Shown here: positions 5,038 through 10,727 of the stretch, in pieces
Layout of the letters: each line of letters opens with the position of its first letter
How positions within the stretch are numbered: position 1 is the stretch's first letter
NCBI GenBank assembly: GCA_049515175.1
Contig: JBEKUI010000161.1
Coordinates: 1 to 10,727, forward strand
Direction: 5' to 3'
From: JACQNR01 sp049515175
GTDB lineage: Bacteria > Acidobacteriota > Terriglobia > UBA7540
Length of the DNA stretch: 10,727 nucleotides
The notes under the pieces: model-generated
Databases searched by the model: none
The model's input: only the letters and a program-made list of their open reading frames with translations
What the model was told of the DNA's origin: nothing
Program-made: the position numbers and the translations under genes

Positions 5038-7329
5038 ATGTCTGAAAAGTCAGAACTCGTCCCCTTCGAACCACGAAGCCCTCTAGCGCCGCCCTACAGG
5101 AATGGCGGGACGCATTCGGTCGAGCCCGAAAGCTCGGAGGGGTATGCCTACCTGCGGGCCTACTGGAACATCCTCTTCAAGCGCCGATGGACGGTGCTCA
5201 CCGTGCTGGCCGTGCTCACGACGCTGGTGGCCATCATCTCGTTCAAGATGGAACCCGTCTACCAAGCGGTGGCGAGGGTTGAGGTGGAAGCCGAGACCCC
5301 CAACATTCAGTCGCTGAATGATTTCGACCGGACCTTGCCTACGGACCAGATGTTTGTGGACACGCAGGTCAAGGTCATCCAGACCGATCAGTTGGCGTGG
5401 CGAACGATTCAGCAACTCCGGTTGGGAGATAACCCGTCGTTCTCGCGCGACGTCGACCGGCCCGACGGGAAGAACGGGGACTCGCGCTCGGCGCTGCAGG
5501 CGAACCAGATCAAAGCCTTTTTCGACGACTTGCGTGTCGACCGGGTGGCCAACAGCCGGCTGATCGAGGTGAAGTTCGAGAGCATGGATTCGCAACTCGC
5601 CGCGCAGGTCGCCAACACGCTGATCAACAACTACATCGAGTACAACTTCCGGAAGAAATACGATGCCACGCGCCAGGCGTCGGGCTGGATGGAACAGCAA
5701 TTGGACGAACTGAAGGCCAAAGTGGAGAAATCGCAGCAGGCGCTTGTCGATTATGAGCGGCAGTACTCCATCGTCAACGTCAGCGACAAGCAGAACGGGG
5801 CCGAGCAACGCCTGACGGACCTCACGCATGACTTGACGGTCGCCCAAAGTGACCGCCTGGAAAAGGAATCTCTTTTCGGGATGGTTCGCGCCAATGAAAA
5901 CCAGGTGGCGCTGCTGGCGCAGAACGAGCTTCTGCAGCGGCTGGAAGAGAAGCACGCCGACCTCAGAGCGGACTATGTTGATGCTCTCGGCCAATACGGG
6001 CCCAACTTCCCCAAAGTCGTCCGCCTGCGGGATCAGGTGAACGAGATTCAGTCCCTCATCGATCGCGAGCGAAAACGAATCGTCAGCAGGACGCGCAGCG
6101 ATTATGCAGCCGCCCAGGGCCGGCAGAAATTGCTGGAAGAGGCCGTGGCGAGGGAAAAGGTGGAAGTTGGCAGATTTAGTCAGCTCCTGATCCAGCACAA
6201 CATTCTCAAGCGGGAATTCGAAACCAACCAGCAGCTTTATGAGAGCCTTCTGCAGCGCCTGAAGGACGCGACAGTTTCTTCCGGTTTGCGCGCCACGAAT
6301 ATTCACATTGTGGACCCGGCGCTGGTCCCGGCGATTCCCGCCCGCCCCAAGAAACTCCTGAACATCAGCATCGGGCTGATCCTCGGGCTGATCCTTGGGA
6401 TTACGCTGGCGTTCATCCAGGAAGGGCTCGATACGTCGGTGAAGAGCGCCGACGATGTGGAAAGACTCACGGGCTGCCCGGCGCTCGCCATCATCCCCGA
6501 AGCTTCTTTGAACGGGGGCCGGACGGCCTGGCGCAGGAAGCGAAATGGATCGAAGCCCTCGCCCAACGGGCACGTCGAGTTGGCCGTGTTGAATGAGCCG
6601 ACCTCGCAGGTGGCGGAGTGCTATCGCTCGCTGCGCACCGCGGTCTTGCTGTCGATGGCGCCTCGTCCGCCGCAGGTGCTCCTCATCACTAGCCCGCAGC
6701 CCTCGGAAGGGAAGACCTGCACGGCGCTGAATCTCACCTTCGCGCTGGCCCAGCGGGGAGCGCGAGTGCTGCTCGTGGATGCGGACCTCCGCAAACCCAG
6801 CGTTGCCCGGCCGCTCGGCCTGACGGGAGACAAAGGGCTGAGTAGTGTTCTGACGGGCGCCAGCACTCTCGACGAATCACTTTCTCTGGTGGAGGGGTTG
6901 CCGAACCTTTCCGTGCTGGCCGCCGGTCCCCGCCCACCCAACCCCGCCGAGTTGCTCTCCTCGCCCTTCATGGAAGAATTGTTGAGCCGGCTGCGGCGCA
7001 GGTTCGATCACATCATCGTGGATTCTCCCCCCTCGTTGCTGGTGACAGATGCCACGATCCTCTCGACGCTCGTGGACGCCACGATTCTGGTCGCTCAACC
7101 CGGGATCACCACCCGCGCCGCTCTTGCCCGCGCCCATAAGACACTGGAAGGCTCGGGCGCGAAAATTATGGGAGTGGTCTTGAACCGCGCCAATTCCCGC
7201 AACACGGATTCATACTACTACGGGTATTATGATGCCGCCTATTACAAGCCACATGATGAAGACGAAACGCCTGCCCTGGCCAAGCCCTCCAATGGTTCGG
7301 GGAACCATGGTGCGCACGCGAAGCTCTAA
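5038..7329 (+). CDS. Wzc-like polysaccharide co-polymerase with cytoplasmic BY-kinase domain
   Basis: The 763-residue product is a complete fused co-polymerase/tyrosine kinase of the inner membrane. It has a cytoplasmic N-terminus, a Wzz domain with membrane segment 1 (about 51-69), and a long periplasmic coiled-coil region (about 200-420) containing LKREFETNQQLYESLLQRLK. Membrane segment 2 follows (about 440-463), then the kinase. Kinase motifs are Walker A SPQPSEGKT (552-560, catalytic K559), Walker A' VLLVDADLRKPS (D581 and D583) and Walker B HIIVDSPPS (D662). Near the C-terminus are seven tyrosines in YYYGYYDAAYY (726-736), the autophosphorylation cluster. In Wzc/CapAB systems, cycling of this phosphorylation controls polymer length and contact with Wza. 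The ATG at 5038 is followed by a coherent N-terminus, although the ribosome-binding site is weak. The long reverse-strand frame over its first half is a shadow of codon bias. Confidence 0.96.
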   Translation: MSEKSELVPFEPRSPLAPPYRNGGTHSVEPESSEGYAYLRAYWNILFKRRWTVLTVLAVLTTLVAIISFKMEPVYQAVARVEVEAETPNIQSLNDFDRTLPTDQMFVDTQVKVIQTDQLAWRTIQQLRLGDNPSFSRDVDRPDGKNGDSRSALQANQIKAFFDDLRVDRVANSRLIEVKFESMDSQLAAQVANTLINNYIEYNFRKKYDATRQASGWMEQQLDELKAKVEKSQQALVDYERQYSIVNVSDKQNGAEQRLTDLTHDLTVAQSDRLEKESLFGMVRANENQVALLAQNELLQRLEEKHADLRADYVDALGQYGPNFPKVVRLRDQVNEIQSLIDRERKRIVSRTRSDYAAAQGRQKLLEEAVAREKVEVGRFSQLLIQHNILKREFETNQQLYESLLQRLKDATVSSGLRATNIHIVDPALVPAIPARPKKLLNISIGLILGLILGITLAFIQEGLDTSVKSADDVERLTGCPALAIIPEASLNGGRTAWRRKRNGSKPSPNGHVELAVLNEPTSQVAECYRSLRTAVLLSMAPRPPQVLLITSPQPSEGKTCTALNLTFALAQRGARVLLVDADLRKPSVARPLGLTGDKGLSSVLTGASTLDESLSLVEGLPNLSVLAAGPRPPNPAELLSSPFMEELLSRLRRRFDHIIVDSPPSLLVTDATILSTLVDATILVAQPGITTRAALARAHKTLEGSGAKIMGVVLNRANSRNTDSYYYGYYDAAYYKPHDEDETPALAKPSNGSGNHGAHAKL

Positions 7330-7330
7330 G

Positions 7331-7351
7331 GCGCGGGGGACCCTTCCGCGC
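7331..7351 (+). promoter_or_regulatory. GC-rich hairpin at the wzc-like/TPR junction
   Basis: GCGCGG (7331-7336) pairs exactly with CCGCGC (7346-7351). Two G-U pairs and one G-C extend the stem to nine pairs with a three-base ACC loop. It begins two bases after the TAA of the kinase gene and ends directly before GAAGG (7352-7356), the likely ribosome-binding site of the next gene. It may affect translation or mRNA processing. There is no T-run, so it is not a standard terminator. Confidence 0.45.
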
Positions 7352-7365
7352 GAAGGCCCGATACC

Positions 7366-8769
7366 GTGGTGAACGCCGAATTGCTGGGAGACAAAAACTC
7401 CAGGCGAAGTCTGATGCGAGTGGTCAGGCCGGCCCGGTTGGAATTTGGGCTGAGGACGCGGGCTCAGGCATGGATCTTCCTGGCGTCGCTGATTCTGGCA
7501 GGCTCGACGCTGATCTATTTCGGCGGGAAAACCGCAACTGCGGAGACGCTGGCCAATTCCCAAAACATCGAGTGGGTCGAACGGGCGGTCAAACTGGATC
7601 CCTCCAACCCCGCACCGCACTACCGACTTGGGGCCTTGCGGTTGTTTTCGTGGGAGAAACCGGATTCCTTCGCCGCGATGCAGCACCTGAGCCGGGCGGT
7701 CGAGTTGAGTCCGAACAACGGGCCCTATTGGCTGGCGTTGGCAGCTGCCGCGGAGAGCGTGGGGGACGCGCCTTCGGCGCACGATGCCATCCAGCACGCC
7801 TTGGATCGTCGTCCCATGAGCCCGGACTACTGGTGGCGGGCCGCGAACTTCTACCTGCGCGCGGGGCAGTACGAATCCGCGTGGGAGCATTTCCGGCGCG
7901 TGCTCCAACTGAGCCCCAGCCACGCGGACCTGGTCTTCCGGCTATGTTACAAGGCCAGCAGCGACCCCCGCGTGGTGGCGGAGAAAGTTCTGCCGCCCGA
8001 TGCTTCGGCCGCGCTGCGGCTTGCGTACGTTGATTTCCTCACCTCGCATCGTGACTATGAAGGTGCCTTCAACGTCTGGCAGCAGATTGCATCCAAAGGT
8101 CTACAAACCAAAGTTACTTTCCCGAGTGCACAGCCTTACATCAACCGTCTGATCGCGGACAACCGCCCGGAAGACGCGATGTCGGCTTGGGACGACCTGC
8201 TGAAATGGCGGGTCATCTTACGACCCACCTCTGTCATTCCGGGCGACGCGGTCTTCAATGGCGCCTTTGAGCGAACTCCGCTCAATGGGGGCTTCGATTG
8301 GCGCACCACACCTTTGCCTTATGTTGTAACCGATCTTCAGTCGGCAGGCCCGCTTCGAGGCACGAAATCGGCACGAGTGGATTTCACGGTCAAGCACAAC
8401 GAGGAGTACGACATTCTGTTTCAGTTCGTCCCGATCCAGCCGCGCCGCGCATACCGCGTGCAAGCCATGGTTCGATCGGAAGGCATTACTTCCGACAGCG
8501 GCCCGCGCCTGAGAGTTGTCGATGCGGCGTCACCGGCTCGCCTGGAAGCTTCAACGGCGCCGGTGATCGGCACAACCGATTGGCACCCCATCGAGCTGAC
8601 ATTCTCGACGGGCTCTGACACGCGCCTCGTTCGGCTCACCGTGTGGCGGGCGCGGAGCCGCACGTTCCCCATGGAAATCTCCGGCCGCTTCTGGATCGGT
8701 GCGGTTTCAATGATTGCCTCAGGTTCGCCGGCGGAGTTGGCTTCGGCGGGCCCAACCCGAATGCCATGA
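7366..8769 (+). CDS. Membrane-anchored TPR protein with C-terminal beta-sandwich-like domain
   Basis: The 467-residue product has a short basic N-terminus, one membrane segment (about 35-52), TPR-like helical repeats (about 62-185, with ERAVKLDPSNPAPHYRLGAL, SRAVELSPNNGPYWLAL and AGQYESAWEHFRRVLQLSP), and a helical middle to about 290. The C-terminal region (about 295-450) begins FNGAFERTPLNGGFDW and resembles carbohydrate-binding beta-sandwich modules. The topology suggests that everything after residue 52 is periplasmic. TPR proteins such as AlgK, PgaA and BcsC help polymers cross the periplasm; here, between the co-polymerase and the polymerase genes, a scaffold or polymer-binding role is inferred. 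The start is GTG at 7366 with GAAGG about 9 bases upstream. A GTG at 7369 or ATG at 7414 is possible, and all keep the membrane segment. The stop overlaps the next start in ATGA. No exact family is recognised. Confidence 0.88.
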   Translation: MVNAELLGDKNSRRSLMRVVRPARLEFGLRTRAQAWIFLASLILAGSTLIYFGGKTATAETLANSQNIEWVERAVKLDPSNPAPHYRLGALRLFSWEKPDSFAAMQHLSRAVELSPNNGPYWLALAAAAESVGDAPSAHDAIQHALDRRPMSPDYWWRAANFYLRAGQYESAWEHFRRVLQLSPSHADLVFRLCYKASSDPRVVAEKVLPPDASAALRLAYVDFLTSHRDYEGAFNVWQQIASKGLQTKVTFPSAQPYINRLIADNRPEDAMSAWDDLLKWRVILRPTSVIPGDAVFNGAFERTPLNGGFDWRTTPLPYVVTDLQSAGPLRGTKSARVDFTVKHNEEYDILFQFVPIQPRRAYRVQAMVRSEGITSDSGPRLRVVDAASPARLEASTAPVIGTTDWHPIELTFSTGSDTRLVRLTVWRARSRTFPMEISGRFWIGAVSMIASGSPAELASAGPTRMP

Positions 8770-10145
8770 CGACCGCTGTCGAGACCACCGTTGAGATTCG
8801 CTCCGAGCCACTGAGCGCGCTTCATCGGCCGCGAGCCGACGGGAACTCCATCACGCTGGCGCGCGTCCTGCTGCTCGTTGGACTTCTGGCTGCTCCGCTG
8901 CCGTTGGGCGCGGTGCTCCCGTGGGCCTGGGGTGGGCTGACGGTGCTCGCGGCGATCTTGCTCTTTCTTTGGGGGAGGGAACAGGTCGCACGGCGCCGGG
9001 TCAAGGTGGCGTGGTCCCCGCTCTATTTGCCCTGCGTCTTGTTTCTCCTTGTTGCCGCCGTCCAGCTCTACGCAGGTCTCAACATGGATCAGGCCGGAGC
9101 GCGTGAAGCTCTCCTCAAGCTGACCACGGATTTCCTCCTGTTCTTCCTGGCGGGGCAGTTGTTCGCTGAAGCTTCGAAATCTGTCTGGCGCGGATTTGTG
9201 GCGGCCGTCACGATCTTTATGTTCGCGCTCTCGGTGTTCGCCATCCTCCAGTACTTCTCAAGCGGAGGCTTGATTTATTGGGCCGTCCAAACGGCCTCGA
9301 TGTGCACGTTCGGGCCTTACGCCAATCACAACCATTACGCGGGACTGATGGAGATACTGATCCCGATTGGCGTGGCCGGCGTTCTCGGGAGGAGAGATCA
9401 CAGCCCGTTCCGCGCGTTTTCAGTTTTTGCAGTGGTGGTGGCGCTCGCCTCCGTCCTTCTTTCCGGATCGCGAGGCGGCTTCATCGCCCTCCTGGCTGAG
9501 GGCGCGATTTTGGGCGCGATCCTGGCGCGGGGATGGCCGCGCCAGAGAACTCGCTCCGTGTGGGCAGCGGTTGCGTTGGGTGCGGTCGCGTCGGCGACAC
9601 TGTTTTTCCTGATCGATCCCGGCCAGGTCTCGAAGCGGCTCGCGACAGTAGCCGAAATCCCCACCAAGCCCGAAGCGACGTTCGCGGAACGCTGGCTGGT
9701 GAGTAGCGACTCCACTCGTATCCTTGCCGATCATCCTTGGATGGGGGTTGGCCTGGGGAGTTTTTCGGTTGCTTATCCCCAATATCAAAGCTTCGCAACC
9801 GACTTGTTGTGGGACCACGCACACAACGACTATGCCGAAGCCCTTGCGGAGACTGGCGCGGCGGGAGGAGTTCTAATTGCGGCCGCGGTCGTCATGTTCT
9901 TTCTCCTGGCGTTTGGCCGCGTCCGCGAACGCCTGGAGAACGAAGCCGGTTGGATTCAAATGGGCGCGGCCATCGGCTGCTGCGGCCTGCTCGTCCACGG
10001 CCTGGGCGACTTCAATCTGCACATCCCGGCCAACGCGGAGTGGTTTGCAGTGTGCGCGGCGATATCAACCCAACCCAGCAATTCCCGCCGGATGCGAAAG
10101 AGTCTGCATCCGGTGGGTGAGGGAGGACCCCATGGAATGGAATAA
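8766..10145 (+). CDS. O-antigen ligase/polymerase-like membrane protein (Wzy_C family)
   Basis: This 459-residue polytopic inner-membrane protein has about ten hydrophobic segments. Family landmarks are FGPYANHNHYAGLMEILIP (182-200), SGSRGGFIAL (233-242), the large periplasmic loop with HPWMGVGLGSF (323-333), and HAHNDYAEALAETG (351-364). These are typical of O-antigen ligase (WaaL) and Wzy-type polymerases, which cannot be told apart on sequence alone. In this operon, with Wza- and Wzc-like partners, a polymerase is the better guess. The start is the ATG at 8766, overlapping the TPR gene stop as ATGA and implying translational coupling. The frame is open upstream to about 8643, but that part lies inside the TPR gene and is not membrane-like. 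The C-terminal tail (about 436-459) is hydrophilic and coincides with a strong hairpin in the DNA. Confidence 0.93.
   Translation: MTTAVETTVEIRSEPLSALHRPRADGNSITLARVLLLVGLLAAPLPLGAVLPWAWGGLTVLAAILLFLWGREQVARRRVKVAWSPLYLPCVLFLLVAAVQLYAGLNMDQAGAREALLKLTTDFLLFFLAGQLFAEASKSVWRGFVAAVTIFMFALSVFAILQYFSSGGLIYWAVQTASMCTFGPYANHNHYAGLMEILIPIGVAGVLGRRDHSPFRAFSVFAVVVALASVLLSGSRGGFIALLAEGAILGAILARGWPRQRTRSVWAAVALGAVASATLFFLIDPGQVSKRLATVAEIPTKPEATFAERWLVSSDSTRILADHPWMGVGLGSFSVAYPQYQSFATDLLWDHAHNDYAEALAETGAAGGVLIAAAVVMFFLLAFGRVRERLENEAGWIQMGAAIGCCGLLVHGLGDFNLHIPANAEWFAVCAAISTQPSNSRRMRKSLHPVGEGGPHGME
10084..10117 (+). promoter_or_regulatory. Strong 12-bp hairpin at the wzy-like/epimerase boundary
   Basis: CCCGCCGGATGC (10084-10095) pairs with GCATCCGGTGGG (10106-10117) in twelve consecutive pairs, only one of them G-U, around a ten-base loop. 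It lies in the last codons of the wzy-like gene and ends three bases before the epimerase ribosome-binding site. This is the most stable inverted repeat I found in the window. It is not followed by a T-run, so mRNA processing, stability or translation control fits better than intrinsic termination. Confidence 0.6.
10121..10127 (+). promoter_or_regulatory. Strong ribosome-binding site of the epimerase gene
   Basis: GGGAGGA lies four bases before the ATG at 10132, within the coding sequence of the preceding gene. It is the closest match to the anti-Shine-Dalgarno sequence in the operon and fixes the epimerase start. It also suggests translation independent of the upstream gene. Confidence 0.8.
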
Positions 10146-10727
10146 GCGGAATGTTCTGGTGACGGGTGGAGCATCCTTCATCGGCTCTGCCCTCGTTGAT
10201 GCTCTGGTTGACCGAGGGGCGCGGGTCAGGGTGGTGGACAACCTGAGCAGCGGAAAGCAGGAGAATCTCCAACACCTTCTCATGAGCGGCGCCGTCGAGT
10301 TCGAGCGCGCAGACCTGCTTGACGAAGGCGTCGCCGCCCAGGCCGCGCGCGAGATGGATATCGTGTTTCACCTCGCCGCCGACCACGGAGGCCGGGGCTA
10401 CGTTGACCTTCATCAGGCCGCATGCGCCACCAACCTACTGCTCGACGGCCTGGTGTTCCGTGCCTGCGTGAAGGCGGGTGTGGAAAAGGTGGTGTTTGCC
10501 TCCTCCGGTTGCGTCTATCCAAATTACATGCAGGCCGATCCCAACGAGATCGTCTATCTGACGGAAGACAAGGTTGGCCCGCCCTGCGATGCCGACAACA
10601 CCTATGGCTGGGCGAAGCTCATGGGCGAGATGACGCTGCGGGCTTTTTACAAAGATTGGGGACTGAAGTCCGCGTCGCTCCGATACTTCACGGTTTATGG
10701 GAACCGCGGCCACGAGAATCACGCCGT
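10132..10727 (+). CDS. NAD-dependent sugar-nucleotide epimerase/dehydratase (extended SDR), 3' end cut by the window
   Basis: The first 198 codons of an extended short-chain dehydrogenase/reductase are present, open at the right edge. The Rossmann motif is TGGASFIG (11-18), with Ser15 where many relatives have Gly. D36 at the end of strand two (VRVVDNLSSG) favours NAD. FASSGCVYP (122-130) supplies the catalytic Ser (likely S125), and YGWAK (158-162) supplies the YxxxK pair Y158 and K162. HLAADHGGRGYVD (80-92) recalls GDP-mannose 3,5-epimerase-like and UDP-glucose 4-epimerase-like branches, so the sugar substrate is not fixed. Within the operon it should supply a nucleotide-sugar precursor. 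The start ATG overlaps the preceding gene by 14 bases and has a strong ribosome-binding site. The missing part would include most of the substrate-binding domain. Confidence 0.93.
   Translation, partial: MEWNKRNVLVTGGASFIGSALVDALVDRGARVRVVDNLSSGKQENLQHLLMSGAVEFERADLLDEGVAAQAAREMDIVFHLAADHGGRGYVDLHQAACATNLLLDGLVFRACVKAGVEKVVFASSGCVYPNYMQADPNEIVYLTEDKVGPPCDADNTYGWAKLMGEMTLRAFYKDWGLKSASLRYFTVYGNRGHENHA

Noticed and set aside
5083..6573. A 496-codon open frame on the minus strand under the wzc-like gene
   Set aside because: Its translation is Arg/His/Leu-rich without domain character, and it lies antisense to a complete co-polymerase/kinase. Long antisense frames are expected in GC-rich coding DNA.
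8643..8765. N-terminal extension of the polymerase-like frame
   Set aside because: It lies inside the TPR gene, is not hydrophobic, and the ATGA overlap at 8766 gives a better coupled start.
1..10727. Mobile elements, CRISPR arrays, tRNA or rRNA genes
   Set aside because: No transposase or integrase reading frame, regularly spaced repeats, tRNA cloverleaf or rRNA-like sequence was recognised when reading both strands; a covariance-model scan would be needed to exclude small RNAs.

Overview
The window is GC-rich bacterial DNA whose gene content resembles soil Acidobacteriota: a DUF5009/HGSNAT-type acyltransferase, a small basic protein beginning MARGWESKSVE, a UpxY-type NusG paralogue, and a Wza/Wzc/Wzy polysaccharide cluster that includes a TPR protein. 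The taxonomic call is inference from gene content. No rRNA, tRNA, transposase, integrase or CRISPR array was seen.

Layout. On the minus strand, 1-1066 holds most of a multi-pass membrane acyltransferase of the DUF5009/NagX family, cut by the left edge. It is divergent from everything else. On the plus strand follow a small conserved-looking protein (1220-1465), a NarL/LuxR-type response regulator whose receiver lacks the usual acidic pair (1802-2506), and a stand-alone PilZ-domain protein (2804-3202). Two gaps of about 300 bases (1466-1801 and 2507-2803) separate these genes, so they are probably transcribed independently.

From 3332 to the right edge runs one tight plus-strand operon for an exported polysaccharide. 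Its order is a specialised NusG/UpxY antiterminator, a Wza-like outer-membrane export protein, a Wzc-like co-polymerase fused to a BY-kinase, a membrane-anchored TPR protein with a C-terminal beta-sandwich-like region, a Wzy/O-antigen-ligase-like polymerase, and a sugar-nucleotide epimerase cut by the right edge. Gaps between genes are 2 to 45 bases, and two junctions overlap (4 and 14 bases).

How it fits together. The epimerase would supply a nucleotide sugar. The Wzy-like protein would polymerise lipid-linked repeats at the periplasmic face. The Wzc-like kinase would set chain length and pass polymer to the Wza-like pore. The TPR protein may scaffold polymer in the periplasm. The NusG paralogue probably keeps RNA polymerase elongating through this long operon. 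The response regulator and PilZ protein upstream are plausible regulators of the same surface programme, but that link rests on proximity only.

The least explained signal is a set of inverted repeats at the operon's gene boundaries: two hairpins in the leader of the NusG-like gene, and others at its 3' end, at wza/wzc, at wzc/TPR and at wzy/epimerase. Several end a few bases before the next ribosome-binding site. The strongest, at 10084-10117, is a 12-bp stem.
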